Shown here: positions 13,419-24,157 of the stretch, piece after piece
How positions within the stretch are numbered: the first letter of the stretch is position 1
Layout: every line of letters starts with the position of its first letter
From: Antitrichia curtipendula
Lineage: Eukaryota; Streptophyta; Bryopsida; Hypnales; Leucodontaceae
Reading direction: 5' to 3'
Length of the DNA stretch: 64,000 nucleotides
Assembly: GCA_951230915.1 (NCBI GenBank)
Contig: OX579635.1
Span: forward strand, 35,898,001-35,962,000
Made by a program: the position numbers and the translations under genes
Notes under the pieces: model-generated
What the model saw: only the letters and a program-made list of their open reading frames with translations
Database searches by the model: none
Told to the model about the DNA's origin: nothing

Positions 13419-13557
13419 TAATGGTAAGTTCCCACTTGGATGTATGGAAGAGCCGTGTGTAAAGTGTAATAGCGGAGTGGAAAAACATGAATACCCTTTT
13501 CACACGGAAACTGGTTAATTGCGGCACTTACGGTACGCACGTATTGAAGAAGCGACT

Positions 13558-13576
13558 GGTATGTTCCCACTTGGGT
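13558..13576 (+). repeat. Subterminal copy of the Harbinger terminal repeat
   Basis: TGGTATGTTCCCACTTGGG repeats the left terminal sequence 136 bases inside the element, in the same orientation, and matches the right terminus slightly better than the true left end does. It may be a transposase-binding subterminal repeat or the end of a nested deletion derivative. No TWA triplet precedes it, so it is not a second insertion border. Confidence 0.5.
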
Positions 13577-14538
13577 CCCTGCAACTGATAAATAACCAGT
13601 AGACGTTTCCACCTACTTTGTCAGTTCTATCAGAAGGAGAGGTGGGTCCGGCTGAAGTCCTGTCGAGGACGACGGCGGAGGCGACATCCTTAGAAAGCGT
13701 CACTTTTGTAATTGCCAAATGTTGCAATGTCCTCACTTGTGGACGGTGATTTTGTTTTGCTGTGATCTCAGCGATGGTGGAGTGTGTTCTTCATCTATGT
13801 TTTGAGAAAGCCCACGAAGACTGTGGTCATTTGCAGACCTTTTGATTTTGACGTTGGTTGAGTCGGCGCTTCTGAATGCGTGAAATACTGCTTCTTCTGT
13901 GCTCTTCTTCCAATTGCACTGGCGAGCTGTCACTGTCATCATAGTATTCATTGATCAGGTAACCATTCATGTGTAGGTGCATGTTCAGCGATGGTTGTCT
14001 CATTTTAGGGAAGTTGACAATGCCGAAGTTTTTTGTATGGTTTTCTGTTTCACATTAGTACAACATTGCTTGACGTCGCCACGTATGATGTGTGGCCACA
14101 ATATTGACGATTAAAAGAAGTCGTTTGTGCTGTCATTGAGCGTAGTGGAAATGCTGTAGGACTCATTTTTTGAGTTTGTCTTCCGTCTTTGAATTGTTTT
14201 TAAGCATTTTCTGAATTAACACTTTTAGAGGGCTCTGAACATGTGAATTTCGATTATCGGCATTTTCGTTTAGGGTTTATTTACACGACTGTCGGATTAT
14301 GCAGTGCATAGGACTTTGCTTTCCTTCATAAAAAATGGGCTCCATGACTGACTTCAACAATTTTGCATCGTTGACGCGAACCAAAAATTCTCTGTTGCCG
14401 TCATCCGAGACTGACAAAGATAACAGCACCGATGACGCTGCCACCGTGTTGACCGACTTGCCAGTTCTCAATATGTTTGCCCTCTTTAGCAACTTTTTTT
14501 AGCAGTACCACTTGTGATGCTATTCAGTTGGGTTCACT

Positions 14539-15498
14539 GATGAATTGAGTTACTGGGTTTTGCCCCGTTCCACAACTTGTTTTTCCTGTTTTCTAGTGGA
14601 GCAATATGATATTGCACGCTGGCTTGCAATGTTCAGAATGACCAAAACATCTGTTTTTGCATTGACCAACATCATAAAACCACTAGTGCAGAAAAATGAT
14701 ACAAAGTACCGTTTGGCTGTGCCGGTTGTAGTACGTTTGGCTTGCACTTTGTTCAAACTCACTCACAGTGCAAATCTCACAATCTGCAGTGAGATGTTTG
14801 CCATAGGTCGTAGCACTGTCTGCAAAGTTTTGCGAGAAGTGGTCTTCGCAATCAACGACACGCTGAAGAACGAAATTACTTAGCCTACAGGAAAATGACT
14901 GCAGGAGATGCAATCCAAGTTTGCTGATATTTGCTCCTTACTTGGAGTAGTCGGAGCTATTGATGGCATGCAGGTGCCGATTTTGAAACCTGTTTTTTCC
15001 TCCGCTAAAAACTTCTACTTCAAGAGCGATGCCTACAGTATGAACTACCAAGCTGTTGTAGACAGCGACAAATGATTCTTGGATCTTTATGTAGAAAGGA
15101 TAGGATCAACGAACGATAGCCACATGCTGCGGAAGTCGTCTTTGCATTACTTGGCAACGCACGGAAATCTCATAGACGCTGCGTTTTCCGTTGATGGACA
15201 CGCTCTGTACTTGATCAACAATTTGGGCTACCCTTTATAGCCATGGCTAATGGTTCCTCACAAAGATGGTGTTCACCTGTCAATCTTCGAGCGCCTGTTC
15301 AATAAGAAGCTGAGAAAAGGGCGCTGCGTAGTAGAGAATGTATTTGGTATTCTTAAACAAACTTTCCAAGAGTTACTTGTGAAGAGTGATTTGCACTTGA
15401 CATTTCTCTCGGATGTCATTGTGTGCTGCGCGATTCTCCATAATTTATTACAGCGGCAGTCTCATGAAGAAGTAGAGGATTTATTCCATCTCCTCTGA
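14539..15498 (+). pseudogene. PIF/Harbinger transposase (HARBI1-like DDE nuclease), broken by stops
   Basis: One reading frame runs the whole length but is interrupted by four stops: TAG 14881, TGA 14896, TGA 15073 and TAG 15238. It ends at TGA 15496. There is no frameshift. The N-terminal part (residues 1-110 or so) has the helical region of Harbinger transposases (RLACTLFKLTHSANL, FAIGRSTVCKVLREVV). The three catalytic acids of the DDE_4 nuclease are still present: Asp in GAIDGMQ (14962), Asp in GSTNDSHM (15115) and Glu in RCVVENVFGILK (15334). The conserved end VCCAILHNLL is also kept. In the family the positions of stops 2 and 3 normally hold Arg (CGA to TGA), which points to cytosine deamination. 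The active protein would cut and join DNA at TWA sites together with the Myb-like partner. As it stands it is a pseudogene. Confidence 0.85.
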
Positions 15499-16131
15499 AT
15501 GGAGGGACTCCAGAATGCTAAACCAGCTTGGGATGGCAATCGTGCAGACAATGTACCTCAAGAAATTGACGATGACGTCTCAGACGCTGCGAAGCAGAAA
15601 CAAATTGATTTGGGGACGTACTTGACAAGCAGAAGACGACCTCTATAGAGTTCACAGTACATTCACTTCCCGTAATGCTGGTTTTAGTTAACTGTGTTTC
15701 AGGATTTCAATTTCACTGTGTACAGGAGTTTCTTTTCGAGTGGGAGTTTGTTCTTCAAGTTATTCACAATTTTTTTTTGTTCTATTCATATTCTTATATA
15801 GAAATTGTTACAGGTTCAAGATAGCCATGCTCCCGTGACTACTGCGGAGATTGACAAAGTGGCAATGGTCTTGACGTCCTGTGCACATTTTTGAAACCTA
15901 CACATGCACTGTATAGGAAAACATTCTAACCTATCGAAACTACAGTCATGTCTCAATCCAGTGTGACCGTGACTGGCTTCTACTTGTAATGTAACATACA
16001 CTGTAGAAATAGTGCGGAGATAAGAAAAAAAACATACTTCCAGAGTTTTGTCATTTTTCACTAATTTGGGAAGTTAGTCTGTACGATGACAGATAGTAGC
16101 AGTCGACACTGTGACAGAGCAGCGTGACAAG

Positions 16132-17511
16132 TCACTCAGGAATAGGAAGATCGTTGCAGGAGAGCGTGACATCTTCTTTGCGGAGCAAGTGTTTGACAGA
16201 AGTGTTGCCCGCTACAGCAGTTAGGTCGAAATCTTCTGTTGGAGAGTCTGTTTTGTCGAAATTCTCTGGCTCTGCATAGCGGGAGCTATCAGCCCCAATG
16301 TCTGCATTATGTAAATTTTTGGGCCTTTGATTGCTCAGTCCACTTCCTAATACGGTGGTAAGTTGCGTTAAACAGTGTACCATTTCTGTTTGTTTTACAA
16401 TCGCCTGCCGAGCATTCTTGTGAATAAGCATCGCATTTTCGTAAATTATGCGGTCTCTCTCTCTCTAGTAAGTCATCTGTTCCGTGAAAAGCTGGAATTG
16501 AACCCCAATCTTGGAGCGCTCAATTTGAAGTGAAGCGTTTGAAATGTCTTTCATTTGTGACGCCATTATGGATCCCGTTTTCTTTGTTGCCTGTGCAATC
16601 ACTCCATGTCTTGAAAGATTCTTTCTCCTCACTGTTATATTTCCCGAACGTCGCTGCGTATCGTTAGTGTTGTTGTTGGAGGAACTGATGATCACCAGTG
16701 TATTGCCTATATGGACAACTGCTACGGGAGTCACCGGAAGAGACCTGCTTCCGCTTCCCTGATGTGCTTTCTATGGACCGGATGAAGCATTTGGCTGGAA
16801 GAATTGCTTTGGGGAGCTGTCGTCTATGGACTGAGGAAGCGACTCCTCTTCCAAGTCCATCAGGTCGTCCACCTCAGTGTCTGTATCCACGTTCATTCTC
16901 TCATTGTTGTTGCCATGTGCAAGTGCCTTGAAGTTTGTGTTATCCGGTGATAGAAAATCACGAATGTGAGGTGGTTGTATAATTGGACGGCTACCAAACC
17001 ATTTGTGAATGGCGTGAAAGAAACTCCTCTGAAAATTGTCGGGGAAGTCCTTCTGCTTTCCGCTCTACTGGAGTCAAGTCCTAGTAATTTGCAAAGTTGT
17101 GTCCACTTCGTCTGAAGTAGTCAACAATCCTTTTATAGTTTGGCAACAACGAGGGCAACAGCTGGTTCCATTTCGTTTTACATGCTGGTCCATCACAAAC
17201 AACACGTGAAAAACCAGCACGCATGACTTGTTTTGAGATTCAATTCTACTTGTTGCTATCCGGCACCATCAAATCCCTACCATCCACTGCATCCTTCTCC
17301 GCTAAGTACTGCTGACGCTTTCCCTGGATGAGGACCAATATTTCAGCAGTCTGCCAATTGGGTCCTCTGTCTTTCCTAGCTTGTTTCGTATTGCTTGGTC
17401 CAGGCAGGCAGTCTTCATGAACTTCAGTGACGATTCAACAGCACCGGAGTGAACACTGGACGTATTCCCGTGAAGGGAGGACGCATGGACGGAGAATACG
17501 CTCCTGGACAC
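16132..17511 (-). pseudogene. Harbinger Myb/SANT-like DNA-binding protein, frameshifted
   Basis: The second protein of the PIF/Harbinger element. Around 17230-17020 on the minus strand the frame reads CDGPACKTKWNQLLP, NYKRIVDYFRRSGHNF and ERKAEGLPRQFSEEF, which is the trihelix-like Myb/SANT pattern of these proteins. The frame then shifts to FHAIHKWFGSRPIIQPPH and IRDFLSPDN, followed by an acidic stretch (EVDDLMDLEEE). It continues in one frame through a TAG at 16773-16771 and another at 16467-16465, then a C-terminal helical region (ERDRIIYENAM, KNARQAIVKQTEMV), ending at 16132. There is at least one further stop inside the Myb domain and probably another frame change near 17300. In active elements this protein brings the transposase to the ends. 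It has decayed differently from the transposase, by indels as well as stops. Confidence 0.72.
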
Positions 17512-18937
17512 ACCGCATTTTCATACATTGTCAGTGAAAAGACAAAGGTAAGTGTAACTTCGTTTATTTATAATTGAAAACATATAACACGAAGTCAGTC
17601 GTTCTGCAGTAATGGTTTCGTTTTCCATTAAACAAATGCTTCCGTAACATCTATAGGAGAACACCGAGTACAACGACGTCCTAGTGCAGGGGAACACAGA
17701 GGAACTTGACGATGCAGGAGCGAGGACGTCACACAGAAGAGGACGACAAAGGTGAACATGAACTTGTGGTACATGTTTCACAGAATGACACAAATTGTAC
17801 TGTGCATCACGTGAAGGTATGAAGCACTTTACGCATTTAAATTTGTAAATACGGGAATTCCGCAATCAACTAACGAAACACACATTTCTTGTACTGAACT
17901 CACCATACTAAACGCAGGTAGGGAAGTTATGATTTCTGTTATTCCTTATTTGGGGAACACAATCCACTTTCAATGTCCTATAGGTTTGCATGCTGTCTAT
18001 GGAAACGGCAGCATGTACGTTGAGACAAGTTGAATGACCTCAATCTTTTGACAGAATGCATATCAAAATGCTGCACTACGTCTACATATACTTAGCAAAG
18101 TTTTGAATTTCTAGTACAACTACTGAGAGCATAGTACTCATTGAGGCATTGGAGGGGTGTTTGTTTTGTGTAGGTACTCGGTGGCAATATATATACGGAA
18201 TAATACCAGAACTAACGTTCACGTCAATGTTGACATGTAAAGAAATGTTTACAGTGAATTGGAATTGGTGTCAGTCGGAAGGGTGTCGCTAGCTGCGGAC
18301 GAGCATTACGATTTTCCATCGTCCTCGATGAATTCTTCGTATGGCCACATTGTAGAACTTTCAAATCTTTCACCGACGCCACTCTGCAATCACTGTGTCA
18401 TACAGCACTGTTCACAGTAATAGACAATTACCACCTGCTGCACACTCTGAAAATAATCACTGCCAAAACATTTAAAGCATGAACTCAACTGCAAATGCAC
18501 AACTGAACTCCATGAACCTGCATTGTTCCAGTTTTGAACACAGAATTGACAAAACCAAGCTTCGTCACTACTACTCATGCAAGCGACGGCCCTGACAAGG
18601 CCTTCCTTGGGCACTGGGCCTACCATTACTTAGAAGAGGGATAAGTGCTTTGGCGCTCCTTCCTTAATGCCAGTATGAGCCCACCATGTAATTAAGAACG
18701 GTCTGTACAGTACGAAATCTACATTTCCGGAAGATGTTTAATGTCCTACACACGCGTGCACAAGCAATGGTGGGCCTTCGAAATTACATAAGAAATTGCC
18801 CTTAATCATGGTCTTTGCACCTTGCCACATCAACAGCCAGCTAGGTTTGGTAGACAACGACTCCCTCAAGTGAGAATGCACCAGCACTTTATTGCTCAAA
18901 CAACAGTCCCTTGACGCCGAGTGGGAACATACCATAA

Positions 18938-19311
18938 AAGTGTAGCCTCTATCAGTGTTGTGTTATTGTTTTTGCTATTCACGTGTTGAAATAGAATGCT
19001 TTAAACGCTTCTAGAATGAGGATAAAGAATTACAAAATTAGTGTTTGGAAATGCCATCGTCGGGAATGGACTGATTAATATACCACATGGAAATATTAGA
19101 ACTACCAGTCTATCTAAGATCAGGCCAACGATAAGCCTTCCATCAAGTGACCACTGAATTGTTTTGAAGGAACTGCATTTTGGCTGCCAACGACAAATAT
19201 GACTCACTCACCATTCTTCACAGTATTATATGTGGATCTTCAGCTTTGTAGTATTATTATATGTACATTTGCAATATGAAGTTCAATGGAAAAGACTTCA
19301 GTAGAGCTGGC
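18938..19311. other. Spacer, no gene recognised
   Basis: Sequence between the Harbinger element and the next MITE. One short minus-strand frame (19001-19207) has no recognisable features and is probably chance. Confidence 0.35.
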
Positions 19312-19314
19312 TTA

Positions 19315-19586
19315 AGGTAGGTACACCCAAATGTGCCACTGACCTTAAACCGCCATCTATACCATGTTTACATCTCCAAAATCAGTTTTGTACCTATATG
19401 GAAGAAACGCTTTTAGAACCAAACTTTGTTCCTTAATAACTTTTGCATACAATATCCAAATGTCATGTTCTTTAGTGCATTGGAACCTTTTTTCACTTGT
19501 CTACAAGAACATATGAAAATTTGACCAGTCTAATAATAGTAACTAGGCTCACTAGCAAAAAGTGGCAGTTTTGGGTGTACCTACCT
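19315..19586. mobile_element. MITE with TA target duplication (272 bp)
   Basis: Inverted ends AGGTAGGTACACCCAAA on both sides, continuing with similarity to 'gccact', about 26 bp in all. TA sits directly outside each end (19313-19314, 19587-19588). TA duplication and short TIRs fit a Tc1/mariner (Stowaway-like) derivative. No coding capacity. Confidence 0.72.
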
Positions 19587-19678
19587 TATGGGGATGGGCA
19601 ACATTGAAGGACAGAAAATGGTCAGAAGGGTAGACCACTACTCTTCCTAATTTCCTTAGTGGTCATCTTGACAGTTCA

Positions 19679-20554
19679 TTGTACAATACCCGGAAGTAAT
19701 GTTACGTAATCCCAGTTTTGGCATTCCAGACAAGTTTGTATAACAAAGAGTGTGAAGGTCATTTCAATCCCATATTTTTGGTGTTTGATTCTCATGCATT
19801 CTCAATTGACCATACCAAATTTTGGTTACTAAAAACCAAAATCCTATTTTTGATAAGTTGTTTTGTGTCAAAATCATGGTTTTACAAGAAAGTTGATTCA
19901 AACATATTGGTGATGAATTTTTGAGATTTGATTACATGGATATGTAGGAGACATCCATACTCACATCTTTTCTAGTAACAAACATCTTCAAAAAGTTCAA
20001 AATTCAATCAAAGAGGTCCAAATGCTGGAGTGATCATGACCAAATTTAGTAAAATACATAACTCCATTTTTTAATTAACTTTTGGCAAAATAAACATATC
20101 ATCATGTTCAACAGTATAGACTTAATCATAATGTATGAGTCAAATAGCACAATTTAATTACCACAAAAAAATAATCTATTTTACTAAATTTGGTCATGAT
20201 CATCCAAGCATTGGACCTCTATTGACAGAATTTTAAACTTTTTGAAGATGTTTGTTACTAGAAAAGATGTGTGTATGGATGTCTCCTATATATCCATGTA
20301 ATCAAATCTCAAAAATTCATCACCAATATGTTTTAATCAACTTTCTTGTAAAATCATGATTTTGACACAAAACAACTTACCAAAAATAGGATTTTGGTTT
20401 TTAGTAACCAAAATTTGGTATGGTCAATTGAGAATGCATAAGAATCAAATACCAAAAATATGAGATTGAAATGAGCTTTATACTTTTTGTTATACAAACT
20501 TGTTTGGAATGCCAAAACAGGAATTACGTAACATTACTTCCGGGTACTGTACAA
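19679..20554. mobile_element. Long fold-back element (876 bp) with about 380-bp arms
   Basis: The left arm (19679-20057) and right arm (20176-20554) are reverse complements with roughly 90 percent or better identity by eye. Ends are TTGTACAATACCCGG and TTGTACAGTACCCGG. The loop is only about 118 bases. No target duplication could be seen and there is no transposase. A transcript would form a hairpin of nearly 380 base pairs. The short frame at 19718-19924 lies in the left arm and is probably not a gene. Confidence 0.8.
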
Positions 20555-21063
20555 GAAACAAAAGAGCCCTTCATTCTACACTATGAGGACATGTTTTGAA
20601 TTGCAAGCTCCACATTTGAGAATTGGCATAACATTCAGTAGCCTTTAGAAAAGTTCCCGCTCTCTTGGCCTAAACATCCATGAAAAACATCCACACAGGG
20701 AATTAAAATAAGCATTAGTACCGGGTACCAAGATCGTGGCAGTAGATTTATAGTATACACTAAGCTTATTGTTTTTGCTTAATCTCAGACCAGGCAAACA
20801 AATCAACAAAGAAATGTTAAGATGAAATGTCAAGAATCTTAAGAATCCTTAGAATCAAAATCCAAATGTCATTTTAACCTTTTCCAACAAAGAGTAATTT
20901 TGATGGTGACATGTAGAATTTGCTTGAATGACATTCATAGATTAAAAAAGGTTGGAGATGAAATTTTTATATTGAAATCAATTATCTATCATGAATCTTC
21001 AAAGAATATGGGATAATTTGAAAATGAGAGCTTGACTGCTCAAAGTCAATATGTAAAAATTTT
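20555..21063. other. Spacer, no gene recognised
   Basis: AT-rich sequence between two inverted-repeat elements. Nothing recognised. Confidence 0.35.
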
Positions 21064-21428
21064 GTTTGATGTAGAATTTTAGACCTCATTTAGTCATAGT
21101 AGAATAACTTTTTTTCCAAAAACTTTGAACTACAAAAATATGGAAATCTACCTAAGTTTCATCTCCAAAAATCCATTTGATGTATTCAAGCCTCCAATCA
21201 AAATTTAGAGATAAAATTTAGAGAAGATGTTTGAAAATGTCAAAAAAAAAATGTCCTTTCTAACCCCTCTCTAAAATTTGTCTATAACTTTTGATAAGAG
21301 GCTAGAAATCTCAAACAGGTTTTTGGAGATAGAAATTCAAATTGATCTCCCAACTTTTTTTAGTTCAAAGTTTTTTGAAAAGAGTTATTCTATTATGTCT
21401 AAATAAGGTTTGAAATCCTACTTCAAAC
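21064..21428. mobile_element. Inverted-repeat element (365 bp), MITE-like
   Basis: The left half begins GTTTGATGTAG and the right half, in reverse complement, begins GTTTGAAGTAG. Matching blocks continue inwards, for example 'tagaataact', 'aaactttgaacta' and 'atctccaaaaa'. The arms are more diverged than in the 19.7-kb fold-back. No target duplication was recognised and there is no coding capacity. Confidence 0.65.
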
Positions 21429-22217
21429 ACAATTCCTACTTTAATTTGACTATGAGCGATAGAGCTCCTATTAATTTTAATTTTAATATCGCACATTGTT
21501 TGTTTCACCTTCTACCACCCCATGCGTGTACAAGTAAAGAGCTTATCTATATAATTCTAAACTCTAGTCACGATTGGCTTTCATATCATTGTGTACTATC
21601 ATAATTGATGAATCCTATGGTTTGATAGAACTATGTGCTATTTTTAGGAAAGTTTTATTTGATAGTTTTATTGGTGCTGGCCTAGTTTGCAGTTGTGCTT
21701 GAAGATAGCTTCTGCCCTTCAATGTCTCTGACTCATTTTCATGCGCGCATCAGTAGTTACTTATTTGGTGTGGAATATTCTACACCATTTCATCCCTTGA
21801 TGAAATCATGTGATATATTCCACATCATTCTGTTCAGGGGAGGCAATGTTATGGGTGCACACAGTTTGTGTTTCTGTAATTTTTTCCAATTCCAGACATA
21901 GTGTGCTGCACACTTCATATTTTTTTGTTAATTTTATGGATACCCTTTGTCCATCAAAATTTGAGAATAATGAACATCACAAGCACTGCCCATGAAAGTC
22001 AATGTCAATAACTTTGTAGTCAAAGTTCATAATCTTCCTATCCGCTAATTGTTTTTCAAGTTATCCTTCATCTAATTGATTGCAGTCAAAACAACACTGA
22101 ATCATACAATTACTTTCTTTCCCGTCTCCTTCCTGTTCTCATGAGCGCATCTCAAACATCTTTATGTTCCCTTCTTCTTTTCCGGTTTTTTGCAAGAGTA
22201 GTGCCACAGAAGGTTAA
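21429..22217. other. Spacer, no gene recognised
   Basis: Several overlapping short open frames occur (21410-21604, 21695-21901, 21810-21995), but none has a recognisable motif, consistent codon bias or splice context. I treat them as chance. Confidence 0.35.
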
Positions 22218-22362
22218 GGGCCGCTTCACACTATGGCCGACCAAGTGGAGAGGCCGCGGAAGTGAAAGTTCAAACTTTGGTGAAAGTCAAAAGAAATGGG
22301 CAATAAATAGGCCCTGAAATTTAGGAATTGAAGACTTTGGCCGTTCATAGTGTGAAGTCTCC
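22218..22362. mobile_element. Possible small MITE (about 145 bp)
   Basis: Inverted ends share the core CTTCACACTATG, within GGGCCGCTTCACACTATGG on the left and GGAGACTTCACACTATGAA on the right in reverse complement. Further weak pairing follows (ggccga.caa). No clear target duplication. A short insertion of unknown superfamily is the simplest reading. Confidence 0.45.
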
Positions 22363-24018
22363 AAAAGCCAAGCCCAAAGTCCAAACCTCACTTATGTGTC
22401 AATTTTTTAAAGCAAAAAGATAAAAAAATATGAGAAAGGAGTCCCAAATGACCTTAGAAAAAAATCACAGCACATGCTCTTATCATCAAAACAAGGAATA
22501 TGAAGGGTATAAATTATGGAATAAAAGGGTGACATTGGCCATTGAAAGGAAGTAGATTAAGGGAACTAAGTTCGTTGAACACAAAGACTCCCCATTGTAA
22601 TGGTGGAGATTAGGTTTCAAATAACAAATAACAAAAGGAGTATACTACTATCTACTATTACAAATTATCTTTCAATACATAGTTATTCATTAAATTAGGA
22701 TGAGTTACAATGTTTGATTACAAGACTTCCTACAATCATAAAACTAATTAAAAAGCTTGAAATCAAAGGTGAAATTACTCAAATATATTAGCCATTGAAT
22801 ATACAAATCCAACCTATGTAACATTTGTGAATCATTCAAGATCCATTGATTAATAAATTTATATGTCTAAGCAATAATAAAACACAACAATATAAATCGC
22901 AATTTGAGAGATTATATGGTATTGGTAGTTTGGGCAATAAATAAATAAATAACTATCATTAGCTCAATGTTGTGGTGCCTTAGCAACCATAATTAAGCCT
23001 ATCAAAAATTTGGTTAGATGAAATAAATAAACTTTGTAATTTGAAACACCAAAATATTTAAACATAAGAAAAAAAATTTAGAACACTATTTTTTTATTTT
23101 CCACTAAATCAATAAATGTTGACAATCCACTACTTAAAACACACGAATAGTAAATCATAAAAAATACATGAGAACATTGAATATAATATGCAAAGACAGA
23201 AATAAAAATAAAGTAAATTTTATAAAATTTTCAACAAGTCCTACAATCTTTAATTTTCAATGTAAATTGTTCATCTCAAATTTAAGAAAAAAAATCTTTC
23301 AATGTTATCTATTATATTAAGTATGCAGTGTTATAACTCGTATTACAAATTTCCTCACGTTTTCATCCTTGAGAAATATAATCCAAATATTTCATCTAAC
23401 ATTTATGATGAAAATGTATAGTGCAACAAGCATTTTGATCAAGATTCTTGTGATCAAATACTAGTGCTCAAAATACTATGATTGAACTCCATAGTTGTTG
23501 TTATGTGAGCCTAGAATCACAAGCACATGAATCTAGAAGACTACACTATACACCTATGTTAGAAGTATATGTATTGTAGAAATCCTCCATAATTATAGGA
23601 TACTTATGTTCTGGATCTTTGTATTGTAGATGTTTTATTATAAGCAACTTCAATGGTTGTAGGATATCAACACACATATGCTCAAGGCTTATAAGTTCAC
23701 ATTTTGATGCATCCTTGTTAACATTGTTGGATCAAACTCTAGTTCTATTAACTTAAGTTGCTTGCAAATTGCTTGCAATATAGTTGTTATAGTTGAGTCT
23801 TTAAATATATTTTTAAGATCAATCAATTTTTTAGGTTTTTGGAAATCTCATAAAGTTCAACTTTGGCATCAATCTAAACAATGTTTAAACTTTTAGTCAT
23901 TTGAAGCCCCAAAAGACTTTTTATACTTAAGGTTCAGGATTCAAACATATCTAGTTCTATATAAAAAAAAGGGCAATTATGTAATTCAAATGTACTTTGT
24001 TGTTTTAGTTTTTATAGC
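22363..24018. other. AT-rich DNA, no gene recognised
   Basis: No convincing open frame. The part 23480-23720 is the partner of the repeat at 8270-8480. Nothing else is recognised. Confidence 0.4.
23480..23720 (-). repeat. Dispersed repeat, inverted partner of 8270-8480
   Basis: In reverse complement this contains 'cctacaaccattgaag', 'gcttataataaaacatcta', 'gtgtagtcttctag' and 'aggctcacataa', in the same order as at 8270-8480. It does not belong to the 10.2/27.2-kb inverted repeat, because the order of the pairs does not nest. Confidence 0.55.
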
Positions 24019-24021
24019 AAT

Positions 24022-24154
24022 CACTAGAAGAAAAATGGATCCTATGCAACTAGCCATTGCAACTAAAAAGTGTCCACTGCAACTGTAAATGAGTTGCAGT
24101 GGACACTTTTTAATTGCAGTGGCCAGTTGCATAGGACCCATTTTTCTTCTAGTG
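24022..24154. mobile_element. CACTA-type MITE (133 bp)
   Basis: An almost complete hairpin. It begins CACTAGAAGAAAAATGG and ends with its near-exact complement, and the inner arms (AAAGTGTCCACTGCAACT) are also exact. AAT flanks both ends directly (24019-24021, 24155-24157). CACTA ends with a 3-bp duplication identify it as a non-autonomous CACTA derivative. High arm identity suggests a fairly young insertion. Confidence 0.82.
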
Positions 24155-24157
24155 AAT

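Larger units (their letters stand above)
13422..18934. mobile_element. PIF/Harbinger DNA transposon, full-length but decayed
   Basis: A 5.5-kb unit with inverted ends: TGGTAAGTTCCCACTTGG on the left and, in reverse complement, TGGTATGTTCCCACTCGG on the right. TAA flanks both sides directly (13419-13421 and 18935-18937), matching the 3-bp TWA duplication of this superfamily. It carries both proteins expected of PIF/Harbinger: a DDE transposase on the plus strand (14539-15498) and a Myb/SANT-like protein on the minus strand (16132-17511), pointing towards each other. The element is more GC-rich than its surroundings. Both genes are broken, so it cannot move by itself. Other regions inside (13580-14500, 17550-18900) are non-coding as far as I can see. 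Confidence 0.88.

Noticed and set aside
13733..13951. Minus-strand frame at the left end of the Harbinger element
   Set aside because: It does not resemble either Harbinger protein and lies in a region with no other sign of coding.
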